Notes: generated by a model from the sequence alone, not told the origin. Positions 42,779 through 54,872 are shown, numbered from the stretch's first letter. The stretch is 64,000 bases of DNA from Cyanodermella asteris (GCA_900618795.1 UYJD01000009.1:689823-753822), one strand, 5' to 3'. Translations and numbers: made by a program.

Positions 42779-44732
42779 ATGTCTCTCCGCTCACCCTGCC
42801 TCTCGACGGCCCGCAAGGGCTTGTCCGCAGAGACTTATCTCTTCCGCTCGACCTCCTGCCTTCCCCGATCATGCCTCGGTACACAGCGACGAACATTGAC
42901 CCGAAACTCCAAACTGGCCGTCTCCAATGCCTCGACGCGTGCAATCAGCATGTCCGCCAGGACACGCATGGCGCAGGCCGCCCGCGCCAACTACGAACAC
43001 ATGCTGGCTGCCGAGCGCGAGAGTGACGAGGTCGATGTTGCCATTGTGGGTGGCGGCCCAGCTGGTCTGTCCGCCGCCATTCGCCTCAAGCAGCTGGCGA
43101 ACGAGGCCGGAAACGAGGAGTTTAGGGTCATCGTCCTCGAGAAGGCTTCGGACGTCGGCGGCCATATACTCAGTGGCAATGTGCTTGAGCCCTCGGCCAT
43201 GAAGGAGCTCTTCCCGGACTGGCTGTCGGAGGACAACCCTAACCGATTCGAGAACGTCACGCCTGCGACCAAGGATAAGATGAGGTTCTTGACCAAGACC
43301 GGCAGCATCCCGATTCCCGCTCCTCCGCAGATGAACAACCACGGCAATTACATCATCAGCTTGTCCGAGCTCACGAAATGGCTGGGCGAGAGGGCAGAAG
43401 AGCTTGGTGTTGAAGTATACCCGGGCTTTGCCGCCAGCGAGGTTCTGTATGATCACGAAGGGGCTGTTGTTGGCGTGGCGACGAACGATCAGGGCATCGG
43501 GCGCGACGGCGTGCCAAAGGACAGCTTCGAGCGCGGGATGGAGTTTCATGCCAGGTGCACTCTCCTCGCCGAGGGCTGTCACGGCAGCCTGACGAAGCAG
43601 GTGATCAACAAGTTCAAGCTGAGAAGGGACAGCCAGCCGCAGACGTACGGTCTTGGTGTCAAAGAGATTTGGGAGATCGATCCGGCAAAGTTCAATAAAG
43701 GCGAGATCACGCACAGCATGGGCTATCCATTGTCGAAGGATACCTATGGTGGCGGCTGGATGTATCACTTTGGTGAGAACCTGGTCTCCATTGGTCTGGT
43801 TGTGGGTTTGGACTATCCCAACCCCTGGCTAGCTCCATACCAGGAGTTTCAGCGCATGAAGCACCATCCATTGTACGCGTCGGTGCTCGAAGGTGGCAAG
43901 TGTCTGACCTACGGCGCTCGTGCATTAAACGAGGGTGGTTTTCAGAGTATACCAAAGTGTGCATTCCCCGGAGGTGCCTTGATTGGTGACACAGCTGGTT
44001 TCCTGAACGTGCCGAAGATCAAAGGAACACACACTGCCATGCGATCCGGTATGCTAGCAGCCGAAGCCGCATATACTGCTATCACAGGTGGAAGCAGCAA
44101 CAGCAGCCCAATCTTCCTCTTCGACTATGAAGATGCGCTGCGCAAGTCTTCGATCTGGAAGGAGCTCAAGGAAGTCCGCAACATGCGACCCTCGTTCCAC
44201 AACCCGCTCGGTCTATATGGTGGCATCCTCTATTCTGGCCTCGAGGCATACATCTTCAAGGGACGTGTACCATGGACATTGAAGCACAAGACACGAGACC
44301 ACGAAGCGACCAAGACGGCCGATCAGTGCCAGAAAATTGAATATCCCAAGCCAGATGGAAAGATCAGCTTTGACATCCTTACTAGCGTCAGCCGAACAGG
44401 CACAAATCACGAAGAGGACCAGCCGATCCACTTGAGAGTCGCAGATCACGACGAGCACGCGGAGAAGACATATCCCTCATACAAAGGCATCGAGAACAGA
44501 TTCTGTCCAGCAGGTGTGTACGAGTACGTGGAGGACGCTAGCAAGGATCTGGGGGTCAAATTTCAGATCAACGCCCAAAAGTAAGTTCCCCGCAAGCTTG
44601 ACTCATTGATGACAAGTACTAATATCTGGCAGCTGCATCCATTGCAAGACTTGCGACATCAAGGTCCCGAAGCAGGACATCAACTGGACAGTACCCGAAG
44701 GTGGTGGAGGTCCCAAGTATTATATGACATGA
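42779..44732 (+). CDS. CIR2: Electron transfer flavoprotein-ubiquinone oxidoreductase (ETF-QO)
   Basis: Exons 42779-44580 and 44633-44732; 52-nt intron with a TACTAAT branch site; 633 aa, close to the yeast homologue. Basic Ser/Arg-rich N-terminus (about 60 aa) is a mitochondrial presequence. FAD site [17 protein letters not shown] near 86-103; [10 protein letters not shown] near 125; GIGRDGVPK and [10 protein letters not shown] in the quinone/FAD region; [20 protein letters not shown] near 410. The 4Fe-4S ligands are one Cys in [10 protein letters not shown] near 576 and three in CIHCKTCD, carried on exon 2. Passes electrons from ETF, reduced by fatty-acid and amino-acid dehydrogenases, to ubiquinone at the inner membrane. 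All four Cys are present. A 299-codon antisense frame over it is a shadow. Confidence 0.95.
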
Positions 44733-45948
44733 TCGGCAGTGCCAACGAGTCCGGATCTGCACTGACTTGTATCCATCGAAGGTGCATGCCCTGATCACCA
44801 GAATCTCTGTATATATTCCTCTGGCTGGTGTACATAGCTCAAAATCCTTTTGAAAGAGATGCGATGAGTCCAGCTTACCACTGGTGCAGCCCAGCAAGAG
44901 ACCATGGGTGATCCGTCTGCGTAGATGAGATATCGACACAAAGGCCAGAACAGTCGCGGCAGACATCTCCCACTTGAGGCACAGCAGACCCCAGATCTAG
45001 CTCATCAGGCCGGTTGAGCGAAGTCGGCGATTGACTTGATCTCGGCAAGTTTATGCAGAAAGTCCGGCAGGCATCTCGTACCGTGACAGCCGGCTAGCTA
45101 GACGCAAAAGCAACGGGATAATCCCGCAGTATCACCAAGCTGTGCCGGCATGGCTACTGAATCGGGGGCAGCCCCGCAAGCCACGACAAGGGTCAAGTTT
45201 CCATTGTCGAGCCGGACGGATGCAAGCGGTACAATGCGAGCTGGCGAAGGGCGATCAGGCTGAAGTGGAAGCGCCGGCGCCTCATTCCACCGCGCCGGGA
45301 CGTGGCGCACACACGCGTAAAGGAGCAGACGAGTTTCAGTCTAGACGCATCTTCTCGTTCACATCCGAACCTCCACATGCCTTCCGAACCACTCGTCTGG
45401 GTGCCAGTGCACGCCCGGCAGTTGAGCGACAGACGCCCTGGAGCGCCCTCATCGCGCCATCTCTTCCACATGCCAGTTCTAGTGCCATGTCCACGAGGGC
45501 TCCATGCCACGACGGCACGCTTCAATATACGACAGCCTGGTGGCTGCTCATGATGTGCTCCTAAGGGTTCTGGGCTGCCGGAGGGCGTTTGATAGGCTTG
45601 CGCCGTGTGAGCTGGGGAGGCGGTTTCACAGCATATCGCGATGTCCTTCGTGCCGTTTGCTGGTCTCTGGCCCCTGTTCGTTCGTCGCGGCTCGCTAATA
45701 GTCTTCATGCATATCTGTTGGTGGGTGGTCCTTGGTGCACCAGTCTCGGAGTGGTGTACGTCGGAGATGCCGTGAGGACAATGTGACATTTGAGCCTGTT
45801 TGGCCGGATGTATAAGGTCGTTTGCCATTCCATGATCGTCCCTGTCAACCTTTCTCCCCTCGCATAATTGACGTACGATCTTCAAGCTGCATTGATACCT
45901 CAGATCACGCAAATACATCAAGTCTCACCTGACCCGAGTCCAATAGCG
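44733..45948. other. Intergenic, 1.2 kb
   Basis: A leftward frame of 242 codons covers the middle but starts with a non-ATG codon and is compositionally random. A TATA box for the next gene is near 45811. No RNA gene seen. Confidence 0.4.
45811..45817 (+). promoter_or_regulatory. TATA-like box of the 45949 gene
   Basis: TATAAGG, 138 nt upstream of the chosen ATG. Confidence 0.35.
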
Positions 45949-46692
45949 ATGGTATCAACACAACCGACCGGCCTTGTCGAGGCCCGGCGGCGAGACACTG
46001 TCTACCCGGCCGAGCCCCGAGACGGCATCCAAGTCCTCTCAATAACTTACGCCGGCGACACAATAACCGACCAAGCAATCCTCCGCCGCTTCCACAAAGT
46101 CATCCGCAAGAATGCCGAAATCGAAATCTCAGACGCCAACTTGGGCTACACGCCCATGAACCCATACGCAACCTCCTACTTCCCACGCCGCGAGTTCGTC
46201 ATCGAATACCGCGACTCGCGCTGGAACGACACCCCATACACGAAACGCCGCTCCATGCTCGGCGAACAAGGCCTCACAATCGACTTCTCCTGGGACATCT
46301 TCGAGGTCTTCTGGGGCGACATCCCGGGATACAACAAGTATCCACTCACAGCTTCCCCCGGCGTCTTCCAGGCTTTGTTCGAGACGCTGGATAGAGATAC
46401 GTGGATGGTGGCGAGCTGTGAGAATATGAGCTTCGATCCCGCGCCGGGGAAGCTCAAGTGTCTGCAATTGACGTATGGCTGCCATGGTGGGCCGTATCAC
46501 AAGGTTGCGGTCCCCGAGCGACAGGTCTTCAAGGCGAGGTATAGGTGGGATGCCAACTATATCAAGAAGAGGGCGAGCTTCGTGCCGCCGACGATGATCA
46601 AACCAGCGGAACGCCCGGTGGTCGCGGCGCGGATGAAGGCCGAGAGGAGGATTTCATGGAGAGGCATTGGCGCGCCGTTGAGGACGGCATGA
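45949..46692 (+). CDS. Hypothetical protein
   Basis: 247 aa from ATG 45949 (MVSTQPTGLVEARR); the frame is open further up but without ATG. Contains GIQVLSITYAGDTITDQAIL, YFPRREFVIEYRDSRW, a Trp/Phe-rich core (TIDFSWDIFEVFWGDIPGY) and LQLTYGCHGGPYHKVAVPER, ending in a basic helix. Looks globular and codon-biased toward C at third positions like nearby genes. No TM helix or signal peptide; no family recognised. Confidence 0.6.
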   Translation: MVSTQPTGLVEARRRDTVYPAEPRDGIQVLSITYAGDTITDQAILRRFHKVIRKNAEIEISDANLGYTPMNPYATSYFPRREFVIEYRDSRWNDTPYTKRRSMLGEQGLTIDFSWDIFEVFWGDIPGYNKYPLTASPGVFQALFETLDRDTWMVASCENMSFDPAPGKLKCLQLTYGCHGGPYHKVAVPERQVFKARYRWDANYIKKRASFVPPTMIKPAERPVVAARMKAERRISWRGIGAPLRTA

Positions 46693-47355
46693 GTCGGTCG
46701 TGGCTTTCATTTGTCTTTGGCTGCTGTTTTTGAATGGTGCGTTGCATAGATTTAGCGATGGACATAGACATGGTTTGGGAAGCCTGGAGCTCAACGTTTG
46801 GGAGGCCATGGTGCTTTTTTTCTGTTCTTTAGATTACTGTTTCGAGATACCCTTTGGCATCGGATGTGGCGTTTTGGAATCAATTCAACGTCTACATCAT
46901 TGAACGTCTCGGGCCCTTCCAAGCATCAACTTGAACTGTGTTGTTCCTATAGTTTCGATTGATTGGCGTCTGCACAACACATTGTCAGATCAGATCCCGC
47001 CGGATCGAAACAAAGGCTATGTCTGCTCCGCGCTGAACGAGACCGGTCCGCTGCAACAATGCATGGTCCTTCAGCTGAAAACATACAAAGACAGTCATTG
47101 AAATTGTGGCAGTCGTTGTCTTCCGCGCACTGTCTCAGCCGACATACTTCTTAAAATCGAAGAAACATGTCTCATCCCAAGTCCTCACTACCCTTTCATT
47201 GCTTTTTTTTCCCTTCGAACTCACTTGCCTTCAACCAGACCAAGACATTCACAAAAGCATTTCCCATCATCCGAACCGAAGGTAAGTGAAAATCCCCAAC
47301 GCCGGTCCCAATTGTCCCGTTCCATACTAATACAATCCCCCCCTACTTCCGGAAA
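46693..47355. other. Intergenic
   Basis: Spacer between two same-strand hypotheticals. A GTAAGT donor at 47281 inside a pyrimidine/AC-rich leader may mark a 5'-UTR intron; no matching acceptor is certain. Confidence 0.35.
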
Positions 47356-48252
47356 ATGTCCACCCGATCCTCCTCTCAAGCTTCGACAAGCTCAAACTAC
47401 TCATACTACTCGACGGACTCTGACTCCCCGGACCCCACAAGCCACGCTTCCTTCCAGCCGACCCCTCACGTCAAGCCCGGGCCCCAAACCTTCCTCGCCG
47501 ACCCCGCCAACGCCGCCCTCTGCAAGCCCATCCCCGAACCGTACCTCCTCGACCCCCTCTGCATCGGACCGCTCAACACCTCGTCCCTCGACGACAACGA
47601 AGAAGCCTACCAACGACATTACTTCTTCCGCGAGCTGAACGATGCCGCACGCCAAGGACGGCGCCCGTTCTACGAGGGTGGCATGTTCGGCTGGTTGCCG
47701 ATCTATTGGAACGTGGGGTGGGCGGGTTGGTTGCGGACACTCGGCGAGGAACGTCTTGAGACCGGGGTCGAGGCGGACGATCGGTTCGGTGGGCTCGACG
47801 ACGAGGCGAGGATCGCGGAGGAGGTCGAGGAGGATGCGAAGGGATTCGTTCCGGATACGGATCTGGAGGCTCCGATGCAGGAGATCTTGAAGGGTATGTA
47901 TTGGGAGTATGTCGTTGAAGAGGAGATTCGGCGGCGGGTGGAGATGCTGGTGCGGAAGCGTCGGGAGATGCGGGGTGAGGTGCTGAGTGAGCGACAGTGC
48001 TCGGAGACGGTGTTGGCTGGGCTTGACTTGGAGAAGAAGAGGACGAGACCTCGTGTTGGGGTGCCGAGGAGGCCGGATCCTGTGGATCGGGAGATGGCAC
48101 TCGAGAACATGATGGAGCAGTTGACGTCGTTTGCTGATTTTGAGGGTGAGGGGGAGAGCGGAGAGGAGGCAGTGAGTAGGGCTGAGCGAAGGGATTCGGA
48201 GGTGGTGAAGAAGACGAATAGACTATCTGGCTGGTTTCAGAAGGCCTTTTAG
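47356..48252 (+). CDS. Hypothetical protein, Trp-rich core and charged C-terminus
   Basis: 298 aa from ATG 47356 (context GAAAATGTC). Ser/Tyr-rich disordered start (MSTRSSSQASTSSNYSYYS), then a conserved-looking core: FLADPANAALCKPIPEP, QRHYFFRELNDAARQGRRPF and GMFGWLPIYWNVGWAGWL. A strongly acidic-then-basic helical half follows, ending DRLSGWFQKAF-like (NRLSGWFQKAF). No known domain. Upper-half codon use is strongly C-ending, as in well-expressed fungal genes. Confidence 0.65.
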   Translation: MSTRSSSQASTSSNYSYYSTDSDSPDPTSHASFQPTPHVKPGPQTFLADPANAALCKPIPEPYLLDPLCIGPLNTSSLDDNEEAYQRHYFFRELNDAARQGRRPFYEGGMFGWLPIYWNVGWAGWLRTLGEERLETGVEADDRFGGLDDEARIAEEVEEDAKGFVPDTDLEAPMQEILKGMYWEYVVEEEIRRRVEMLVRKRREMRGEVLSERQCSETVLAGLDLEKKRTRPRVGVPRRPDPVDREMALENMMEQLTSFADFEGEGESGEEAVSRAERRDSEVVKKTNRLSGWFQKAF

Positions 48253-49423
48253 TGGATTCGCGCATGAGTCTTGTTAGTCCTCCTCGACTTGTATTCGACT
48301 TCGATTGTTAATGAGTTCATTCCAAACCATTTCGCTCCAGTAAAAGTGACGCTTTTTTTAAAAAAAATATAAAAAAATATAAAAAATAAGAAAATGCGAA
48401 TAGACTTGTTTCAATACTGGAAGATATCTAACGCCGGCATTATGCGAAAACAAAAATACGAAGCTGAGAATTGCTCGTCCATGACAATAAATCATTGTAA
48501 AGATATTGAAGACCTCAAGTGCCGACAGCTCCACTGACGTGGTTCAGATCGCGAGGGACCTCCGTCATAAATCATGAGCATTTGACGATGTTGACGGATA
48601 GGGGCCAAGTAAATTAGTGTTCAACAATGACATCCCAAGATAGACTCACGGACGCCTTTATGCAGATCTAGAAGACGGCGACAGGGCCATGTTTCGTCAC
48701 ACCTAGCCCGTCAAGACGCATCCCCGGTTCATGTTGATCAGATCCGAGTTTGTAGACGACGGATCTTCGCCAATCGGCACGATGGAAGGCAGCTGAAGAG
48801 CAGTAATCTCGATTCGGCAGGGCAGGCCAACCAATCTCCGGACGGTGGTGGTGAGCTCTGAGCATCCAATCACATGCGTGCACGCAACAGCCCGACGCCT
48901 CACCACAAGCCAGAGCACAACATTGCTCGACGACTCCCTCGAAGCTCCAATTCCACCATCTTTCACGGGGCTGTCCATTGTCGCCCTTCTTTTGCTTCAC
49001 CAGGCAGTCTCTTTTGTCCTTCTTATTCGCTTCATCGACACCAAAATCCTCCCATTCAGCGAGCCGACTGCTGCCGCCAGCGCACGGTCGGATTCCGTGA
49101 GTCGGGCACAGGGATTCTTACCTGAGACTTGTTTACCTTTCCCCCGGATTCGCCCTCCTCCTTTCGACCATCCACCGCCGGTTGCACAACGGCGTGCTGC
49201 CCTTTGCGCACTTTTCGATCTGCATTATCTCTGCCGGAGCGCGCTCTGTACAATTGTCCTCAGCCCCTGGCCCCTCTATATCGAGCGACTCGCGTTCATC
49301 TCCTGGTGTGTCCGCGCGCTGCCAGTCGCTTCGAAGCGCCCTCATCACAAGGGCCGCCGACCGACGTCCTGACCAATTACTCTATCAACATTAGGGTATA
49401 GAAGAGACGGAGTTTTCGATACC
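48253..49423. other. Intergenic, upstream of the ApsA-like gene
   Basis: Includes an A-rich tract (48353-48394) and a long pyrimidine-rich leader (about 48980-49330) before the ApsA-like ATG. Open frames here are random. Confidence 0.4.
48353..48394. repeat. A-rich low-complexity tract
   Basis: T7 followed by A8, then runs of six or seven A separated by TAT or TAA. One hundred bases past the stop of the 47356 gene; likely 3' flank low-complexity DNA rather than a retroposed poly(A) tail. Confidence 0.8.
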
Positions 49424-52400
49424 ATGGCGGAGGAAGTGGCAGGACGCGACTTACGGCGTTCCAGCATGGAGGAGAATATTGCACCGGGCGAGGAGCCTTA
49501 CGATGCTGATGATACACCATCCAAACAACGGGGACAGCGCTCTACCAACAGATACTCGGCCATAAACACATCCATCCTCAGTGACTACCAGTCTACAGCA
49601 TCTCCATTGCAAGCAAAGCGCGCACTCGAAGCCCACATGCTGGAGACAGATCGAAGGCTGGAGGAAGCTCAAAAGCTCGGTACCGCACTCATCAACCAAC
49701 GCAGCGAGCTCACAGAGCGTATGAAAGATGTTGAAAAGGCACAATCGGAACGCGAACTGGGCCCAGAGCTGCGACAGAAGCTCGTCGCAGTCGAGAAGGA
49801 ATATCATGAACTCGGTCGAGACACGGCTAGGGCTTTTCTTGGTCCTCGACGCGGCCATGCGAGCGAAGACTTCAGCCAGGACGAGAATGTGAACGTCTTC
49901 AGATCTGCCAGCCCGACCAAATTCAATGCCCGCGCAACCGACTCACCTAGTAAGATGTCGGCCCCTTCGCGAAAGCAGAGAAACCAAGCTGGGTCTCGTG
50001 TTCACGATATCGAGTTTGCTACCGAAATCAGTACTTCCTTGCTCGCACAGGTCCGCCAGCTTCAGGCAGCACTTTCAGAACGAGATGAGAGCATCAAAGC
50101 TGTGACGTCTGAGAAGGAGCGTTTGCTGCTTGATATGCAGACTCACAGTCTTAGGCTACGATCTCTGGACGAAAGCGAACAGCGGTACAAGGACGAGAAC
50201 TGGACACTCGAAACACAAAGACAAGAGCTGCTTTCTTCTCAAAAGGATGCCGCTGAACGAGAGCAGCGTCTTCAGCACAGCCTTGCCATCGCAAACTCCG
50301 AGAAAAACGCCGCACAGCGAGAGCTTGACGAAATGAAGCAGGCCCACGGCAAACTTTCTGAAGAAGCTACCTCTCTACGCAAGACACATGACACCGAACT
50401 CGGCTCGTTACGAAAGAGCATCAATTTTGCCGAGTCCAACAAAGCAGCACTTAAGAAGAAGCTTGAGGAACTCACATCGCAGAACCAGGAGCTTGCTAAT
50501 TTCATCGCCTCACGACCAAAGTCGACGGAACCTGGTCTGGAAAGCGAGCATCTGTCCGAGCCTGACGATCTGGCCCTTGAGAAGAGCGACGTCGAACATC
50601 AATCGCCACCAGGCTCACCCGTCAAGGGAGCCCGAAACTCGATGCTCGAGAGCGAGACACTCAAGACTTCCCTCCAACACGCGCATCGGATGATACAGAA
50701 TCTTAAGAGCACAGTTCATCGCGAGAAGACGGAGAAGCTAGAATTGAAACGCCAGCTGCAGGAGAGCCGAGACGAGCTCGATATTAGGAGACAAGGCACT
50801 GCCGCAGGCAAGAAAGGAAAAGTCCGTGACCTCAAGCACCAAACAAGCAGACCCGGCCAGCTCGGCGGAAATCGATCTGCCAATACCGAGATCATCCAGG
50901 GCGGCGAATGGGAAGATAGTGAGGCCGACCCAACTCCGAAAAGAGCACCAGGCACGAGTAGATGGGACCCCGCCAGTGGTGCGGAGTCTACAGATGCGTA
51001 CGCGACAGCTAACGAGACGGATGCTTTCGATACCGCTAACGAGACTGAGACTGATGGCTTTGAGACTGCGACTGAGCGTGATGCACCAACCGACAGCGAA
51101 TTCGTTACCGGTGCCGAGTCTGCTGACAGTGGTGGTGAAGCCACCGAGACTGAGGATTCCGGCGTCGCGCGTTCAGGCACAATTCGAGGAAGACCGACTC
51201 CCAACAGACCGAAGTCTCACCGAACGCGCGACTCTTTCCACAGCACCGCTAGTACCAGTGATGAAGACGACAGCACTCCGGCTCGCAGCTCTAGGTACGG
51301 CAGCGCAATCTTTCGAAGCAAGCCCGGCGGATCTCGATGGAGCATTATGGGACCCGGCAGCGCCCAGTCTAGTAACAAGGGCTCACCAGCCAGCTTTGTG
51401 GCGCCTCCCGGACAAAGCCTCGGTGATGAGCTTGGCGACTTCATGGACGACTCCTCGATCGAAGGTAGCAGTGTCGGAGACTCAAACACTCCTAGCAGGA
51501 ACCTCAGACACTTCAGCCGCGGTGGCACACCACATCGCACTCCCAGCAAGAGAAGCCTTGGTCCGTTTGGTGACGGCATTGTCCTGCAGCCCACCCCTCA
51601 ACTCCCGCCCGTGCCAAAGATTCCCATGGTAGACAGCGGCAACATGACAGAACCATGGGTACCCGAACCCGAGATTCACACCAAAGAAGTACCTGTGCCC
51701 TTCGAGACGATTCGCGAGGTTGAGGTTGTCAAAGAAGTGCCCATTGAGCGAATTGTCGAAGTTCAGGTCCCTGCTCCAAGAAAACCAGAATCAACAATGT
51801 CCATGATGACAGATGCGTGGGAGCCGGAGCCCAAGATCGTGACCAAGGAGATTCCGGTGCCATTTGAGACAATTCGCGAAGTCGAAGTGATCAAAGAGGT
51901 CCCTGTGGACCGTGAAGTCATCAAGGAAGTTCCCGTCGACCGCGAAGTGATCAAAGAGGTTCCAGTTGACCGCGAGGTGATCAAGGAGGTCATCAAAGAG
52001 GTGCCCGTGGTCCAGTACGTCGATCGCGAGGTAATCAAAGAAGTGCCCGTCGAGCGTGAGGTCATCAAGGAGGTCCCAGTCGTTCAGTACGTTGACCGCG
52101 AGGTCATCAAAGAGGTGCCTGTCGATCGCGAAGTAATCAAGGAAGTCCAAAAGATCGAGTATGTCGACCGTGAGGTTATCAAGGAAGTGCCCGTCGAGCG
52201 CGAGGTCATCAAAGAGGTACCCGTCGACCGTGAGGTTGTAAAGGAAATGCCAACCATTCAATACGTCGAAAAGGAAGTCATCAAGGAGGTGCCGGTTGAA
52301 CGTGAGGTCATCAAAGAGATTCCGGTTGATCGCGAGGTCATTAAGGAAGTTATCAAAGAGGTACCTGTCGACCGTGAAGTCATCAAGGAAGTTCCCAAGA

Positions 52401-54872
52401 TCGAATACGTCGAGCGCGAAGTCATCAAGGAAGTACCCGTTGAACGAGAAGTGATCAAGGAGGTCACCAAGATTGAATACGTCGACCGAGAGGTCATCAA
52501 AGAAGTGCCAGTGGATCGTGAAGTCATCAAAGAGGTCCCGGTCATCGAATATGTTGATCGAGAAGTCATCAAGGAAGTACCAGTTGATCGCGAGGTCATC
52601 AAAGAGGTTCCCAAGATTGAATATGTTGACAGAGAAGTCATCAAAGAAGTCCCAGTCGACCGAGAGGTTATCAAGGAGGTGCCGACGATTCAGTACGTGG
52701 ATCGAGAAGTCATCAAGGAAGTGCCAGTCGATCGCGAGGTTATCCGAGAAGTCGAAGTGCCAGCAGCGCAAGTCAACAGGGACGTGTCACACTCAGGCAC
52801 TTCGATGACCCCTCGAAAGGCTGCATTTGCAGAGTCCACAACCCCAGCTAATGTCATACCCACACCCGAAGACACCCCTGACAATAGTATTGCCAATCTT
52901 CGCAACCTGGACGAGTCAAACGTAGACGTTCGGCAACCTGCGACCTCCCTCTTCGCTCCTGGTCCGCTATCACGGAAGCTGGAGCTTAGCGATGTCAGAA
53001 GTGTCAGCATTGAACCAAGCCAGACAGGCCTTGAAAGACCCGCAACAACTTCCAAGAATGGAGCTTTCACGTTTGCTCCCGCATACACCCCCTCCAATCC
53101 CCCTCCTGACTCGGTCGACGAGCCTTCCCGTCCGCCGACTGCCGTCAAAGAAGGCGACAACCATACTGCAGAGAAGATTGCTGGCGCTGGCATTATTGGC
53201 GGAACCCTGGGCTGGATTGGTGGCAAAGTATCCAACGCTATGGGTGGCCAGACCGAAGACTCAAATGGCAAGAAGGGCCTTGGCGAGACACCAAACAATG
53301 TTGCTGGGAAGACGCGGGAGCCAGTCACCCCTGGCCAAGCTGTCGGCGCACCTTCAGCTAATGACGATGTGTTCGCCCCAACGCCTGTGAGACCATCAAG
53401 AGCAGGTGTCGTGTCACCAGGCCCAGCAAGCCCTAAGCCTGCTTTGCCGAGCAAATCCGTACGCAGACCAGGCAGTGTCAACAGCATTCGTCGTGGCGAT
53501 GAGATGCCTCCTCTGCCTGCTGATCACCAAAAGGTTATTGAAGCTACTTCTAAGCGGAACACTGCTGAGCTTCCGAAGAGTGTCACATTGGGCGCGATGG
53601 GCCCACCGGTTATCCCGGCCTCAGCTATGAGGTCTAGTTCGAGAGCCGGTTCGTTCCGCGTCGTCTCCAATGAACACGCAACGCCAACAGCAGTCCGAAT
53701 TCCCCCAAGAACTTCCCAAATGCGCAGCGCGAAGAGCCTCAACTCAAGGCGCTCATCGATCTCGTCCTTCGAATCCGACATTGATCATCGATTCCATCTC
53801 CGCTATGCCATGGGCGGAGCTGTTCCAGGCATCGATGGTGCGACCGACCCGCGCATGATCCAGGCAATTACGCAGACCATGATCGGCGAGTACTTGTGGA
53901 AGTACACACGAAAGGCTGGCGGCACCAAGATGTCAGCAAACCGGCATCGTCGATTCTTCTGGGTGCACCCGTACACCCGTACCTTGTATTGGAGTGAACA
54001 AGACCCATCCACTGCCGGTCGTGCTCAACTTAAGGCAAAGAGCGTTCAGATCGAAGCAGTGCGCGTTGTGCAAGATGACAATCCGTTCCCACCAGGCTTG
54101 CATAGAAAGTCTTTGGTTGTGCTCACCCCTAATGGAGGAAGGGACCTCAAGTTCACTGCTCCTACGGGAATGCGGCACGAGACCTGGTTCAATTCCCTCA
54201 GCTGCCTGCTTCTGAGACAGAATCCCGAAGCTACACAAGAAAGCGTTGCTGCTCACCAAGACTTCAACCCGAACTCGGTATCTATGGGCAAAGACATGCG
54301 CGCTGAAAACGACCGTATGAGCTTGAGCACGTACAATTCTCGCCCGGCTACCGCGCGTATAAGCCGAGCAAGTAGTGTCAACCGCATCGCGAGTCCCATT
54401 AGAGGCGGGACCTCCAGCATCATCTCCGGTTCTCCTACGACGGTGAGACGGTATCCGCCCGGTAGTGCAGGTGGTCAATCGCCCGCACCTCCCAACCGTG
54501 GCAATGACTTCAACCCTAGATCTGGAGCAGGCAGACAAAGCATGAGCTTGAGCAGCCGCATCAGCAATGTTCTGAGACCAGGTCGATCGAGTATCAGTGG
54601 CCAGCCGCCGACCGAAGCTGGCGAAGGAAGCCTCTACAATGCAAGCGTCGTTACTAGTGAGAGCGCCGAAAACTTGAGAGAGCAATACGATGCGGTCGAC
54701 GAGAACGGGACGTTGGAGAACGTCCGTGCATGCTGTGATGGTAAGTCTTGTTTTCTGATATGACCCTTCTGAGACGGCATGGCTAACGCGACCTCCAGGC
54801 AAGCATGACGTTGGTGCCATCCCTAGGCGCGCTGGCAGCAGAGTCAGCGGCATTCACCATCACCACCACTAG
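49424..54872 (+). CDS. ApsA/Num1-like cortical nuclear-migration protein (coiled coil, repeats, PH domain)
   Basis: Exons 49424-54740 and 54799-54872 (58-nt intron); 1,796 aa. Start context ACCATGG. Order: N-terminal disordered segment; long coiled coils at about 60-130 and 200-450 (LEAHMLETDRRLEEAQKL, AQRELDEMKQAHGKL); an Asp/Glu/Thr-rich region near 500-590; about 25 REVIKEVP-type repeats at about 820-1112; a Ser/Pro-rich linker; a PH domain at about 1480-1600 (EYLWKYTRKAGG, RRFFWVHPYTRTLYWSEQDP, ETWFNSLSCLLLR). The PH matches the Mcp5/Num1/ApsA family, which binds PI(4,5)P2 at the cortex and captures dynein to pull nuclei and anchor mitochondria. The spliced C-terminus ends in five His; the unspliced form would stop after GKSCFLI. 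The repeats differ from Num1's 64-residue repeats. Confidence 0.88.
51880..52760 (+). repeat. Coding repeats: 10- and 14-residue REVIKEVP-type units
   Basis: About 25 copies within the ApsA-like gene. Short unit V(D/E)REVIKEVP; long unit adds four residues before it (such as KIEY, TIQY, VVQY). In the distal half short and long units alternate strictly, giving a 24-residue period. Two units carry an extra EVIK (VDREVIKEVIKEVP). Synonymous codons differ from copy to copy, so the repeat is held at protein level. Confidence 0.92.

Noticed and set aside
42869-43768. 299-codon leftward open frame
   Set aside because: Exactly antisense to the well-supported ETF-QO coding sequence; arises from its codon bias.
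45193-45921. 242-codon leftward frame
   Set aside because: Non-ATG start and random composition rich in Arg/His/Cys/Trp.
48353-48394. A-rich tract as the tail of a retroposed copy
   Set aside because: No target-site duplication or upstream retroelement sequence; interrupted by TAT units.
51791-52771. Long leftward repetitive open frames (Ser/Thr-rich or Asp/Phe-rich)
   Set aside because: Antisense reading of the REVIKEVP repeats; repetitive only because the sense strand is.
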